Shown piece after piece: positions 17,409 to 27,123 of a stretch of DNA of 64,000 nt. The notes below the pieces were generated by a model. It was not told the DNA's origin. It made no database searches and worked only from the letters and a program-made list of their open reading frames with translations. The stretch comes from Sphingobacteriaceae bacterium. Its GTDB lineage: Bacteria > Bacteroidota > Bacteroidia > UBA7662. Each line of letters begins with the position of its first letter. Position 1 is the stretch's first letter. The stretch spans positions 228,119-292,118 of the forward strand of contig PNNG01000022.1 in the NCBI GenBank assembly GCA_013824115.1. Direction: 5' to 3'. Made by a program: the position numbers and the translations under genes.

Positions 17409-18487
17409 GTAAAAAAACTACTCGGAAACCGTCGGCAAAAGGAACCGGCATGTGGCGCAAGGTCATTTGGGCCTTGCTGGGTGTATTGGTGGTATCGGGC
17501 ATTGTTCTGGGGTATACCTTGTACGAAAAGATGTACCGCTCTAACGTGGTCACCGAGCTTCCTGGCGAAGTGGTTTACCTTGAAATCCCCACCGGCAGCG
17601 ATTGGCAGGATGTTTTGTACCTGCTGCAGCAAAGCAGTTGGCTGCGCGATATGGCCAGTTTTGAATGGATGGCGCAAAAGGCTGGTTATCCGAACAAAGT
17701 CCTTCCAGGCCGTTATCGGCTCGAGCAGGGCATGAACAACCTCGATGTGGTGAAATTGCTGGCTTCGGGCAGGCAAGAACCAGTGAAGGTGGTGATTAAT
17801 AAATTCCGCAATCGCTTTGATTTGTTAGGAGCAGTGGGCCGCAAGCTGGAGGCCGATTCACTCATGCTTGTTAAGTTATTTACCGACGATAATCTGATGA
17901 GGCAGTATGGTTTTGATGCTCAAAATTCACTCGGACTTATCATTCCCAACACCTACGAATTTTATTGGAACACCGATGCCACCGAGTTTTTGGAGCGCAT
18001 GGTGGAAGAGTCGAAGAAATTTTGGTCGGCAGAACGCAAGCAACAAGCAGCCGGATTAGGCTTATCGCCAGCGCAAGTCATGATTTTAGCATCTATCGTA
18101 GAGGAGGAAACCAACCAAAACGATGAAAAGGGATTGGTGGCTCGGGTGTATCTCAATCGCCTTAACATCAATATGAAGCTGCAAGCCGACCCTACCGTAC
18201 GTTTTGCACACAACGATTTCGCCATCAAAAGAGTGACGGGTAAACATTTGCGCATCCAATCGCCTTACAATACCTATGCCGTTGAGGGCTTGCCACCTGC
18301 ACCCATTTGTACACCTGGCATAGCCACCATAGATGCCGTTTTACAATCGCAGCCACACGATTATTTGTATTTCTGCGCCAAGGAGGATTTTTCGGGCTAC
18401 CACCGTTTTGCCAAAACCTATCCCGAACACCAGAAAAACGCTAAATTGTACCAACAAGCGCTCGATAAGCGCAACATTAACGGTTAA
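17405..18487 (+). CDS. mltG: Endolytic peptidoglycan transglycosylase MltG
   Basis: One membrane helix (about 17-38) precedes a periplasmic LysM-like and YceG catalytic region. The active-site motif is 'ASIVEEET' with candidate catalytic E233. The conserved 'LQADPTV', 'SPYNTY' and 'GLPPAPICTPG' motifs follow, with an Asn/Pro-rich end. MltG cleaves nascent glycan strands and helps set their length. Start is GTG at 17405, overlapping the upstream TGA by two bases (GTGA); no nearby ATG keeps the basic N-terminus. Length 360 is normal. It lies in an operon with the cytochrome upstream and the thioesterase downstream. Confidence 0.93.
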   Translation: MSKKTTRKPSAKGTGMWRKVIWALLGVLVVSGIVLGYTLYEKMYRSNVVTELPGEVVYLEIPTGSDWQDVLYLLQQSSWLRDMASFEWMAQKAGYPNKVLPGRYRLEQGMNNLDVVKLLASGRQEPVKVVINKFRNRFDLLGAVGRKLEADSLMLVKLFTDDNLMRQYGFDAQNSLGLIIPNTYEFYWNTDATEFLERMVEESKKFWSAERKQQAAGLGLSPAQVMILASIVEEETNQNDEKGLVARVYLNRLNINMKLQADPTVRFAHNDFAIKRVTGKHLRIQSPYNTYAVEGLPPAPICTPGIATIDAVLQSQPHDYLYFCAKEDFSGYHRFAKTYPEHQKNAKLYQQALDKRNING

Positions 18488-18488
18488 T

Positions 18489-18896
18489 ATGTTTGTACAC
18501 AGCACCCATTACCGCGTTTGTTATGCCGATACCGACCAAATGCAATACATGTATTACGGCAATTACGCCCGTTTGTACGAGATTGGCAGGGTAGAAGCCA
18601 TGCGGTATTTGGGCTTTTCGTACAGAGATTTTGAAGAAAACGGCATTTTGATGCCGGTAATGGACTTACAGTCGAAATACCTGGCGCCCGCACGCTATGA
18701 TGAGTTGCTTTCTATCAGAACAACCGTTTTAGAACTGCCTGCCGCACGTATCAAGTTCAAATACGAGGTATTCAACGAAAAGGAGGAGCTGCTCAATGAG
18801 GCATTCACCACCTTGGTTTTTGTAAATGCTGCCACCAATAGGCCCATGCGAGCACCTGCTGATTTTGTTGCTGCCTTAGCACCCCATTTTGCATGA
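18489..18896 (+). CDS. Acyl-CoA thioesterase, hotdog fold (YbgC/FadM type)
   Basis: A 135-residue single hotdog domain with the 4-hydroxybenzoyl-CoA-thioesterase-like signature 'RVCYADTDQMQYMYYGNYARLYE'-type N-terminus. Asp in 'YADTDQ' is the usual catalytic acid. It would hydrolyse acyl-CoA or acyl-ACP esters in the cytoplasm; the substrate is not readable from sequence. The ATG at 18489 is one base after the mltG stop. Its stop overlaps the next start (ATGA), so the genes are translationally coupled. Confidence 0.87.
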   Translation: MFVHSTHYRVCYADTDQMQYMYYGNYARLYEIGRVEAMRYLGFSYRDFEENGILMPVMDLQSKYLAPARYDELLSIRTTVLELPAARIKFKYEVFNEKEELLNEAFTTLVFVNAATNRPMRAPADFVAALAPHFA

Positions 18897-19864
18897 ACAA
18901 GTACCTCGATCGCTTGCTGCAATGGAGGCCCATTAGGACCCTGATTTTTGTGCTTAAGCGCATCCGATTGGGCAAGCAAAATCAAATTCCCCTATACGAT
19001 GTATTGGTCTTTTTCTTTCGCGAAATCAGCAAGCCCGACCTGAGCATGCGGGCATCGGCCATCACCTTCAGCTTCTTTTTGGCGTTGTTTCCGGGTACCC
19101 TATTCATTTTTACACTCATTCCTTACATCCCCATTCACGACCTGGATGTGATCATCCTCGACTTTTTCAGCGAAGTGATGCCCGAGAATGCCTTTGAAGC
19201 GGTGAAAACTACCATTTACGATATAGTAAGCAAACAACAGAGCGGCTTGTTGTCGTTCGGTATCCTTATGGCCTTGTATTTCAGCACCAATGGCTTGAAC
19301 GCCTTAATGGCGTCGTTCAACAAGGCCTACGATATTTTTGAATCACGCTCGTTTTTGGTTCAAAGAGGCTTGGCCCTCATGCTCACCTTGTTGGAGTTTG
19401 GTGTGTTGGTAGTAGCGGTAATCCTTATTTTGGGGGGTAGTTTGGCCATTGACGTGATGGTGATGTATGGCATTATCAGCGGCGATTTTGTGGCAGTTTT
19501 GTTCTTAGCTCTGGAGTGGGTCATCATTCTAGCACTCATTTACATCGGTATTTCGCTCTTGTACTATTTCGGTCCGGCTGTAACCAAACGCTGGAAGTTT
19601 TTCAGCATTGGTTCGGTGGTGGCCACACTCTTGTTTGTGATTACTTCAAGTGCCTTTTCATACTATATCAACCACTTTGGCAACTACAACAAGCTCTATG
19701 GCTCCATAGGAACCCTCATTGTGGTGATGTTGTGGATGTATCTGAACGCGTTCATCATTCTCATTGGGTTTGAGTTGAATGCTGCCATCTATATCAATCG
19801 TAAATTGGTGATGGAAGCCCGAAAACGAGAGGAGCAAGAGGGTGAAACTGATTTTCACGATTAG
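18893..19864 (+). CDS. YihY/BrkB-family inner-membrane protein
   Basis: 323 residues with six predicted membrane helices and family motifs 'MRASAITFSFFLALFPG', 'YGSIGTLIVVMLWMYLNAFII' and 'GFELNAAI'. The family (often misnamed ribonuclease BN) is widespread and poorly understood; it may be a transporter or an envelope integrity factor. The charged cytoplasmic tail ('ARKREEQEGETD') is typical. The ATG overlaps the thioesterase stop by 4 bases. It is the last gene of the operon before tRNA-Leu. Confidence 0.9.
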   Translation: MNKYLDRLLQWRPIRTLIFVLKRIRLGKQNQIPLYDVLVFFFREISKPDLSMRASAITFSFFLALFPGTLFIFTLIPYIPIHDLDVIILDFFSEVMPENAFEAVKTTIYDIVSKQQSGLLSFGILMALYFSTNGLNALMASFNKAYDIFESRSFLVQRGLALMLTLLEFGVLVVAVILILGGSLAIDVMVMYGIISGDFVAVLFLALEWVIILALIYIGISLLYYFGPAVTKRWKFFSIGSVVATLLFVITSSAFSYYINHFGNYNKLYGSIGTLIVVMLWMYLNAFIILIGFELNAAIYINRKLVMEARKREEQEGETDFHD

Positions 19865-19886
19865 TTGCATTATTTTAAAATGAATG

Positions 19887-19916
19887 TTGCGCCTATTCAT
19901 AATGCTTATATCTTTG
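19887..19916 (+). promoter_or_regulatory. tRNA-Leu promoter
   Basis: TTG at 19887-19889, 19-base spacer, TATCTTTG at 19909-19916: a full Bacteroidota -33/-7 pair 15 bases before the tRNA. Confidence 0.75.
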
Positions 19917-19930
19917 CACCACTATTTCAA

Positions 19931-20017
19931 GCCCAGGTGGTGAAATTGGTAGACACGCTACTTTGAGGGGGTAGTGGGAGTATTCCTGTGCTGGTTCGAG
20001 TCCAGTCCTGGGCACCA
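19931..20017 (+). tRNA. tRNA-Leu (anticodon GAG)
   Basis: An 87-nt class II tRNA with a long variable arm. The acceptor arms GCCCAGG and CCTGGGC pair fully, the discriminator is A and CCA is encoded. The anticodon stem CTACT/GGTAG encloses TTGAGGG, giving anticodon GAG for CUC/CUU codons. The T arm is 'CTGGTTCGAGTCCAG'. Confidence 0.95.
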
Positions 20018-20020
20018 ATA

Positions 20021-20050
20021 ATCCCGGTCAGTTTTGGCCGGGATTTTTTA
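20021..20050 (+). terminator. Terminator of tRNA-Leu
   Basis: ATCCCGGTCA (20021-20030), loop GTTT, TGGCCGGGAT (20035-20044) with one G-T pair, followed by T6. Confidence 0.85.
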
Positions 20051-20142
20051 TTTGTTGCGGCTTTATGGTATCAAAATAGCGCATCTGTGGTATTTCATGT
20101 CGAATTATATGTCACATTCTTTGTGTTACAAATCCATGAAAC

Positions 20143-21198
20143 ATGAAAACTACTTTTTTTCGTTGGCTACCAGTCATCCTCGTCGCTTTAGCCATGCAAT
20201 CTTGCGAAGAACCCGGGAATTCCCCACTTTCCGATTGCGTCACCGCCTCTATTGAGTACCGAAATACCATAGAGGGTACGTTTTATCAACAAAGCTCTTT
20301 CTCAGACGACAATTTTGATGCATACAACAGTTTACCTCGGTCTATTACGGTTCCGTCAGGAAGCATTATCCGCATAAATGCTGTTTGGAACCTCAGAGAA
20401 TATGAAGTGGACAATGCTGAAATTGATAAAATATTTGTTAATGTTGTACAAGGGCAAGTTGAAAAAAGCTGCGAAATGATTTTAGAAACCAATAGTAGTT
20501 TACCCCAGTTTCAGTTGCCAGCCTATCAGTCAATGACCATAAACGTCCGCTTTACACTCAAGTCAGGGGCAGAACAAATTGTTGGTCCATTTAACGTAAC
20601 GGTTCAAAACGACAATAAAATCATTACGCACTTAACTGCTACAGGATTTGGAACGGGCACAACCATGTTGACCAGCAACATTGCTTCTCAGCAGTCGGGG
20701 TTACATTACCTTTGGTCGCCCAATTATGTCGTCGGCAACACCGCTTTTGTTTCTCATCGTGCGCCCTTAACAAGTTCTTTAGACCTTACAACCAATAATA
20801 CAACCTCTACTGGTTTCGGCGTATTTTGTCTTACTACCACCGGTCTACCAAGCAACCAAATCAAATTAGTTGCAAGTGACAGAATAGCTGCTTTAAACCT
20901 GTATCCTGAATTGGTACAACCTTATGGTTGTTTTTTAGGAAGCAATTATGCGCGATTTGAGCCCGCCAATTTGTCCTTAGACACTACCAATTTGCAATCG
21001 TCATTTGAAAATGCAACGAACAATATGACCTACGCCAATTTGGATACCCTTAGCTTTAATAACCCTGTTTCTGAATTGGTTTTGAGCAAAGCACAGCCTG
21101 CATTTAAGGTTTTAACTTCGAGTGGTAAAAAGGGATATGCGGTGGTTACATTTTCTAACATGGGAAGTGCCAACGTCTTTTTTAGAATGCAACGCTGA
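20143..21198 (+). CDS. Lipoprotein of unknown function
   Basis: 351 residues with a lipoprotein signal peptide ending in 'MQSC', so it is probably anchored in the outer or inner membrane. The rest is Thr/Ser/Asn-rich and looks all-beta. I recognise no family and see no catalytic motif. The gene is more AT-rich than the surrounding housekeeping genes. It stands alone between the tRNA-Leu terminator and its own strong terminator at 21220. No TAnnTTTG box is evident upstream. Confidence 0.6.
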   Translation: MKTTFFRWLPVILVALAMQSCEEPGNSPLSDCVTASIEYRNTIEGTFYQQSSFSDDNFDAYNSLPRSITVPSGSIIRINAVWNLREYEVDNAEIDKIFVNVVQGQVEKSCEMILETNSSLPQFQLPAYQSMTINVRFTLKSGAEQIVGPFNVTVQNDNKIITHLTATGFGTGTTMLTSNIASQQSGLHYLWSPNYVVGNTAFVSHRAPLTSSLDLTTNNTTSTGFGVFCLTTTGLPSNQIKLVASDRIAALNLYPELVQPYGCFLGSNYARFEPANLSLDTTNLQSSFENATNNMTYANLDTLSFNNPVSELVLSKAQPAFKVLTSSGKKGYAVVTFSNMGSANVFFRMQR

Positions 21199-21219
21199 AT
21201 AATATAAATTTGGTTTGAG

Positions 21220-21249
21220 AGCCGCCCATGGAAAATGGGCGGCTTTTTT
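21220..21249 (+). terminator. Terminator of the lipoprotein gene
   Basis: AGCCGCCCAT (21220-21229), loop GGAAA, ATGGGCGGCT (21235-21244), then T-run to 21249. Confidence 0.88.
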
Positions 21250-21310
21250 GCGCTAAAAGCTTGTTCGGGCTGCTTTGAGCTGTTTTTCTAAGTGGATTCA
21301 ACGGTTGAAA

Positions 21311-21339
21311 ACAAAAATGCGCCCTTTTGAGGCGCATTT
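21311..21339 (-). terminator. Terminator of the T9SS cargo gene
   Basis: Stem AAATGCGCC (21315-21323) with GGCGCATTT (21331-21339), 7-base loop. On the minus strand it runs into T5 before a G. It lies 21 bases past the stop. Confidence 0.78.
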
Positions 21340-21359
21340 CCTTGAATTCCTGTGATTTT

Positions 21360-23471
21360 CTACGGCTGTAATACCAATCGGATGTGCTTGCTGAACTGGC
21401 CGCTTTGTAGGCTGACCTGGTAAATGCCCGCAGCCAAATGTCCGATAGAGATGCTGCTGCGGCTTCCGTCGGTGCCAATTTCTTGCTGGTGCACCAAAGC
21501 GCCCTGCATATTGTGTATGCTAAGTTTTGTAGCCTGTTCTAGTCCACTCATTTCAAATAGATCTTTTGTTGGATTTGGAAATACCTTTACTTGGGTTAGC
21601 CAGCCTTCATTTATACTGGTTGTGCTTTGGTAAGTAATTGGAATACAAATGCTGTCGTTTTGAGGGTTGATATCGCCAGTCATGGTAACCCATACGCATA
21701 AATTGCCTTGTGTAGTTTGCGAAGCGGAAATAGGGGTATTGAATGTGTAATTCAAGGAGTCGCCAGGATTGAGCACATTGGCAAAAACGTTTTCAGTAAC
21801 GATACTTCCACCAGCGAATTGATAACGTAGTTGAATTGCCCGGTTCTGCAGCACTCCTAAGTTTCTTATTGTGACAGAGGGTGTCGTAGGAGAGAATAAA
21901 GTGGTATTGGGACCGAGATTCCGCAAGCGTATTAATCCTACATCCTCAACCTGCAATTGGTTGGCCTCAACGCCCAATAAAAAGTCCTCGGTAAATCGGC
22001 TTCTGTAGCCCGACCAGCTGCCACCCAATACTTCAAACGAACGAAAGGAGATGGGTGGGGTTAAGTCGCGAGCCAAGGTGATAGAAGAGCCTGCGGGCAT
22101 TTCCCACAAAATGTAAAATCCACCCGAGGGTATGGTGAGCGGACTCCCTAACGGAACCGCGCTGTAGTTGTTTAAGGTGAAGCTTCCCGGAGCGGCAAAA
22201 GTGCTGTCGAGCAAGGTGCCAGGCCCACCATTGGGGCCGTTGTCATCGAAAATTTTGAGAAAACAACCTTGTGATGTAGCGTCAGCCGTAATGTACATAC
22301 GGTATGCCGTAATGCTGCAGGGATAAAAGGCAGGCTGTATGTAATAACCAATTCCCCCTGATCCGCCCGACCAACTCAGGCCCGCCCCATCTGGAGTGCC
22401 ATCGCTATAATCGAAATAAACGGCTGCAGAAGCGCTGTCAACTGCAATTATTTTGCCCGCTAGGGAGTTGTTTGCAGGGACAAGGTCGCCTGTAATACCA
22501 CTAACCGTTGTAGTAATGGCGTAGATTCCCGAAACTGCTGGATTAAATGGATTGCTAAATACCAAAGTGGTATCGTAGCCAGGGCCAATGTTCGTAAGTG
22601 ATGCAGTGTTGTTTACGGGTGTTGTTCCAGATCGGGTTACGGTAGAGTTTACATTGACGGTGGGTAAATTTTGATTTCCGAAATTTCTAATGTTGCTTTT
22701 GAGTTGTGTACTCACTCCACGCTTTACAAAAACGCCACCATTGCCCTCATCCATATTCCAATTTACCCCTCCATCAACTGCCTGATACGTGACGGTGGTA
22801 GGGTAGTAAAATTTGATAGAGTAATTGGCAACCGGATACTGGTTTTTACTGTGCTGAAGTCCCAATTGTCCAGTGATGTTTTCAATGCCGATGGTGATGT
22901 CGTTCGACTGGGTGAGCCCACTTTGAGAAAGGTAATTGTAAGTGATGCTCTTGTCTTGCTTGTTAAGGATTACCTGAAAACTGTTGCTGCCGGTGTAGGC
23001 AGGATTGGCATTTTGCCAAAAGGGTACGTTCAGCCAGCTCACACAAATGGTGTCGCCTGAGACGTAATAGTAGCACTGACCGGGATTTCCCGCTCCCGAA
23101 AAATTGAGGTCGGAAAGCAGGGGCGCAATGAAGTTGTTGGGTGCCGCAGTATTAGGGATATTGGGAAAGGGAGAGGCAATGTTGGCGCCATTGAAGCTTA
23201 AGTAGCCATTGGAGCCAATCCAGACCTGCATTGGATAATACCAGTAGTATTGAAAGCCATCAATCCATCCAAATGGACCTACCACATTATCGTCAGAAAG
23301 TCCGGTGACCTGGGTGCCAATGGTAGTGATGTTGAACCAGGAAGCGGTTGGGCCGTTGGGTTCATTAGAGTCGCGCCAGGTATAACCATAGGCATCGGGA
23401 CCTCCGGATCCGTTTTGAGCTTGGGCCAAAGTGGCAACCATGCCTAATACAAAGAGAAAAAATTTTTTCAT
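21360..23471 (-). CDS. Secreted protein with type IX secretion C-terminal sorting domain
   Basis: 703 residues. A Sec signal peptide ('MKKFFLFVLGMVATLAQAQ') is followed by a beta-rich body with repeated Gly/Asn/Pro turns and CARDB-like segments ('NFGNQNLPTVNVNSTV', 'RNLGVLQNRAIQLRYQF'). The last 75 residues are a T9SS type A sorting domain: 'VKVFPNPTKDLFEMSG', 'KLSIHNMQGALV' and a final 'GIYQVSLQSGQFSKHIRLVL'. It should cross the outer membrane through the Por/Gld machinery and be released or attached at the surface. No enzymatic motif is seen; an adhesin-like role is a guess. It has its own terminator. Confidence 0.85.
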   Translation of the reverse strand: MKKFFLFVLGMVATLAQAQNGSGGPDAYGYTWRDSNEPNGPTASWFNITTIGTQVTGLSDDNVVGPFGWIDGFQYYWYYPMQVWIGSNGYLSFNGANIASPFPNIPNTAAPNNFIAPLLSDLNFSGAGNPGQCYYYVSGDTICVSWLNVPFWQNANPAYTGSNSFQVILNKQDKSITYNYLSQSGLTQSNDITIGIENITGQLGLQHSKNQYPVANYSIKFYYPTTVTYQAVDGGVNWNMDEGNGGVFVKRGVSTQLKSNIRNFGNQNLPTVNVNSTVTRSGTTPVNNTASLTNIGPGYDTTLVFSNPFNPAVSGIYAITTTVSGITGDLVPANNSLAGKIIAVDSASAAVYFDYSDGTPDGAGLSWSGGSGGIGYYIQPAFYPCSITAYRMYITADATSQGCFLKIFDDNGPNGGPGTLLDSTFAAPGSFTLNNYSAVPLGSPLTIPSGGFYILWEMPAGSSITLARDLTPPISFRSFEVLGGSWSGYRSRFTEDFLLGVEANQLQVEDVGLIRLRNLGPNTTLFSPTTPSVTIRNLGVLQNRAIQLRYQFAGGSIVTENVFANVLNPGDSLNYTFNTPISASQTTQGNLCVWVTMTGDINPQNDSICIPITYQSTTSINEGWLTQVKVFPNPTKDLFEMSGLEQATKLSIHNMQGALVHQQEIGTDGSRSSISIGHLAAGIYQVSLQSGQFSKHIRLVLQP

Positions 23472-23522
23472 AGCAAGAAATTTGGTATTTCAAGCTACGC
23501 TTTTTAATCCACACTACCAAAA

Positions 23523-26048
23523 TCAGGGGGCTTTCCACGAGAGGAGCAGCTCATCCATCCACAGTGGATCGGTTGGGCGGCCGCCGCCAAAACTGTACGC
23601 ACCTGCTTGTTTTTCCAAAGGCCTGAAGCCGCCTTCACCGGCACTGTCCCAACTCAAAAGCACCAATTCAACTTGATTTAAGGCAGTTGGGAAGCCTAAC
23701 ATATCGGGACCAATCACGATTTCCATGCTTTTTTTGCCCAGTAATCGCATGTTTGGCCCCGAGCTTAAAGCCTGTGTTCGATTTTGATCATCCAAGGCAA
23801 AAGTTTGTACCTGCCAGCCGTTGATTTGAATGATTCGACTTGCCTTTTTACCTGAAGGAAGTTGATAGTTGGCTTGTTCAAAACGCTTGCCTCCAGCCAC
23901 ATCGTTCCAATGCAGAAGCAAAGTCAATTGCAGGTGGTCGAAGCCCAAAGGGGGATTCCAAGCTGTTGAAAATTCGTTTTCAAAATCAATCACCAAACGG
24001 AGTTTATGCCCTTGCGCAAACAAACTGGCCTTTTTGAAATCGAGGCTTTTTAAGGTGCCGAACGCAGTAGGATAACGATAAGTGCCTTTGGGCCCAGAAT
24101 CATCGCCTATTTTGTCGGTTTTTTGTTTCAAAGCCACTTCGGGTAGTGCTACGCACAACTGCTGACTACCAAGCCCATGAGCCCGCCCTTCTTCATAGGC
24201 CACCCACCAAATTTTTACCATTTGCTTGGGTACGTTTTGGAGAGGAAGAAGCATTTCAAATTGGCTATTAACCATCACTGCCTTGGTTGCTAAAAGCCGA
24301 TTTCCGTTTAAAAATGCCTTCAAACTGTCGGCACGGGCAATTTTACCCGTCAATTTTAAGGTGCCAGCTTCAATAGTATCGGGAAGAATCGGGGCTGTAA
24401 ACGGCATGTCAACCTTGGCCTTTTTGCCTGTACCTGCCTGTATTTCAAAAACAACAAAGGCTTTTGCCCCCATTTCTACCAGCCCTAAACGTCCAGCACT
24501 AACGGCCGAACAGTTGATTTCGCCTTGCTGCAGTAGCGTTTTGACTTGGCCACTTTGCGTATTGCCCAAATTCAAATGACCGTGGAGTACTGGATAATCC
24601 GCTGTATTAAAAAGCACCCATTTCTCTGTGTTGTTGTGCTTGAGCCGGTAGCAGAAAATGCCTGCTCCACCTGAGTCAACGGCTAAAACCTCTAGTTGTC
24701 CGCGTGAAAAGCAGGGCGACGACTTCCGCAAGGCGATGAGTGCTTGAAGAAATTTAAAGTCGCTGCTGCTTGTATCGCGTTTTTCAAACAGGTTGCCGCG
24801 CGTCTCGGTAAGGCCTTGTTCGGTACCGTAGTAAATCACCGGAATGCCCGGAATGGTTAGTATAAATGCCAAGGCTTGCCGGGTGGCTTCGGTGCTCGCT
24901 GCCGAAGCAAAGCGGGGCATATCGTGGTTGTCGATAAAATGAAGCCTTTGCCAGGGCTCGGGAAAATGCGTTAGCTCTTTCTGCAAACGATATTGCAGCT
25001 CGTTGGTAGGCGCGCCTCCTGCAAATACAGCTTGCATACTTTGCTGCATGGGGAAGTGTAAAATGCCATCCATTTCGGGCTTTTCAGCTGTTCCGAGGTA
25101 CTTTTTGGCATGTAGTTCGCCAGTTTCTTCTTGGGCAGCGCTATGCACCCAGGTTTCTCCGAAAGTATAAAAATGAGGCCGGCCTATGGCTTTGGCATGA
25201 GGCTTCAAACCTCGATTCTGTGCAGTGCTGTCGTGCAAAAATTGGTGCCAAAATGGATGATCGACATACAAGGGTGTATCGAAGCGAATGCCATCGATGC
25301 CCACGCTATCCATCCAAAAGCGGAAACTCTTTTTGAGCGCATCGATGACCCTTGGGTTTTCGGTATTCAAATCGTCCAAGTCGCTCATCTGCCAACGTAG
25401 CTTTTGTAACGAATCCTGGTAATTCTGAATGGCTGGTGTAAAATGGTAGATGGCGGCTTTGCGGTGTTTGGCATTGCGGGCATCGTTCATGTGGAATGGT
25501 GCTTGGCTAGGCTGGCCATATTTGCGGAAATGAACCCAAGGCTGCTCGGGGTCGTACTCGCCTTCGTAGGTGAAGTAATCGGCCACGTGGTTGGTCACTA
25601 CATCCTGCACCAGGCGCATCTTGTTTTGTTTGAGCACCGCGGCCAAGTGCCGGTAGTCGTTTAAGTTGCCCAAATGCGGGTCAACTTGCGTAAAATGGCT
25701 CGCCCAATAACCATGGTATCCGGTTACGCTTGTATCGCGCGACCAAACAGCATTGCGTACGGGAGGGGTAATCCATACCGAAGTGATGCCCAGGCTTTGT
25801 AGATATCCAATTTGGTTGCTTAAGCCCAGCAAATCGCCCCCGTGGTAGGCATGGGGTAGTTGTGGGTTGTACTCGTTCCAGCCCAAATCGTTGTTGGTGC
25901 TGTCGCCATCGGCAAAGCGATCAGTAAGTACAAAATACATGATTTCATCCGACCATGAATCGAGCGGATGCACTGTTTGATCGGTTTCAGGGGTTTGTGG
26001 CTTGCAACCTAATAGGTACAGCAATACAAAAGGTAACAACCACCTCAT
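23523..26048 (-). CDS. GH13 alpha-amylase-family lipoprotein with glucodextranase-like C-terminal domain
   Basis: 841 residues. The lipoprotein signal ends at 'YLLGC'. The (beta/alpha)8 GH13 domain carries the conserved regions 'VQDVVTNH', 'GIRFD' (nucleophile D257), 'FGETW' (acid/base E298) and 'FIDNHD' (D376). A C-terminal beta domain begins with 'DDSGPKGTYRYPTAFG', as in glucodextranase C-terminal modules. It should hydrolyse alpha-1,4-glucans such as maltodextrin outside the cytoplasm; exact specificity (neopullulanase, cyclomaltodextrinase or amylase) is not settled. Its ATG overlaps the stop of the upstream hydrolase gene by 4 bases (ATGA). Confidence 0.9.
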   Translation of the reverse strand: MRWLLPFVLLYLLGCKPQTPETDQTVHPLDSWSDEIMYFVLTDRFADGDSTNNDLGWNEYNPQLPHAYHGGDLLGLSNQIGYLQSLGITSVWITPPVRNAVWSRDTSVTGYHGYWASHFTQVDPHLGNLNDYRHLAAVLKQNKMRLVQDVVTNHVADYFTYEGEYDPEQPWVHFRKYGQPSQAPFHMNDARNAKHRKAAIYHFTPAIQNYQDSLQKLRWQMSDLDDLNTENPRVIDALKKSFRFWMDSVGIDGIRFDTPLYVDHPFWHQFLHDSTAQNRGLKPHAKAIGRPHFYTFGETWVHSAAQEETGELHAKKYLGTAEKPEMDGILHFPMQQSMQAVFAGGAPTNELQYRLQKELTHFPEPWQRLHFIDNHDMPRFASAASTEATRQALAFILTIPGIPVIYYGTEQGLTETRGNLFEKRDTSSSDFKFLQALIALRKSSPCFSRGQLEVLAVDSGGAGIFCYRLKHNNTEKWVLFNTADYPVLHGHLNLGNTQSGQVKTLLQQGEINCSAVSAGRLGLVEMGAKAFVVFEIQAGTGKKAKVDMPFTAPILPDTIEAGTLKLTGKIARADSLKAFLNGNRLLATKAVMVNSQFEMLLPLQNVPKQMVKIWWVAYEEGRAHGLGSQQLCVALPEVALKQKTDKIGDDSGPKGTYRYPTAFGTLKSLDFKKASLFAQGHKLRLVIDFENEFSTAWNPPLGFDHLQLTLLLHWNDVAGGKRFEQANYQLPSGKKASRIIQINGWQVQTFALDDQNRTQALSSGPNMRLLGKKSMEIVIGPDMLGFPTALNQVELVLLSWDSAGEGGFRPLEKQAGAYSFGGGRPTDPLWMDELLLSWKAP

Positions 26049-26977
26049 GGTGCCAATAGAAAGTGAAGTACTTCAGCCGAGCGTGTTCTCCACGCAGATT
26101 CGTTGTGAGGCGCATCGGGGTATTTAGTACTGCGGAATTTTTTAGGATCTCTCCACACGGCTTGTTTTAGGAGCACTTTATTGAATGCCAATTGATGCGG
26201 CTCGTACCAAGCATCTAAAGTGGCGGTTCCATAATCCATCCATAGTTTGTGGTTGCCCGAGCGTGGCAAGTGCTTTGCAAGGTAACGGCGGTAGGGTCCC
26301 GAATAGGCCGTATCGTTCACACTCAGGCTGATGGGCCAATGGGTGCTTAAACAAGCTGCACCGCCAAAAATGAGGGGATATTGGGAAAGGGCATAGGACG
26401 AAATCAATCCTCCCATGCTCGAACCCAGGATAAAGGTATTTTCGGGCTCACCCAGGGTGGCAAAATGGCCATCGATAAAGGGTTTGAGCTCAAGTGTGAG
26501 CCAGGCGAGGTATTCATTACTGAGCACTTGGTTACTGCGCTCTTTGCCTAATTTTTCAATCAGAGGTGCCGAAAGCCCTGAAAAAGCGGGTTGGGGGAGG
26601 TATTCTGAAAAGCGTTGTGGACTGTTCCAGATGCCTACAATCATCACGGGCTTTATTTTACCCGAATCGATGAGTTTTTGTGCAGCTTCATGTAACAACC
26701 ACGATTCACCTCCGTACGAACTGGCAGGATCAAAGAGGTTTTGTCCATCGTGCGCATACACTACCGCCAGTGGCGTATGCTCTTGAACGCCTTTTGGAAG
26801 CCACACATCTACTTTTCGGCCCGCTAATGGACCGCAATTTTCGAATTCAAATCGCTGCAGTTGGTGGTCGTTGGCTAGCTGAACCATGCTCCTTTGAGGT
26901 ATGGCAACGAAAAAGCTGGATTGGGCCTGCGATGCCAAGCTCAATACCATGGTCAAGTAGAAAAGCAGAAAGCGCAT
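26045..26977 (-). CDS. Exported alpha/beta hydrolase (esterase D / PHB-depolymerase-like)
   Basis: 310 residues. The signal peptide is 'MRFLLFYLTMVLSLASQAQ'. The nucleophile elbow is G-S-S-M-G, the late His is in 'DAPHNESAW', and 'VYAHDGQNLFD' is typical of the esterase D/Fes-like group. It may remove acyl groups from sugars or act as a feruloyl/siderophore-type esterase. Pairing with the GH13 enzyme suggests a carbohydrate substrate. The ATG at 26977 starts the signal peptide; a longer frame to 27040 has no signal-like N-terminus. It is the first gene of the two-gene operon. Confidence 0.82.
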   Translation of the reverse strand: MRFLLFYLTMVLSLASQAQSSFFVAIPQRSMVQLANDHQLQRFEFENCGPLAGRKVDVWLPKGVQEHTPLAVVYAHDGQNLFDPASSYGGESWLLHEAAQKLIDSGKIKPVMIVGIWNSPQRFSEYLPQPAFSGLSAPLIEKLGKERSNQVLSNEYLAWLTLELKPFIDGHFATLGEPENTFILGSSMGGLISSYALSQYPLIFGGAACLSTHWPISLSVNDTAYSGPYRRYLAKHLPRSGNHKLWMDYGTATLDAWYEPHQLAFNKVLLKQAVWRDPKKFRSTKYPDAPHNESAWRTRSAEVLHFLLAP

Positions 26978-27123
26978 TTTCAAAAATAGGATTTTTGGAT
27001 CAAGGCTCAAAGTGGACCTTTTATGGAGATAGACATCCATGAAAAAGTTGATTTTTTAACTGCCAATGGGAGTATGTTCATGGGAGCACTGTAGTTTGTA
27101 AAATGCAGAAGCAACAGCGCGTG

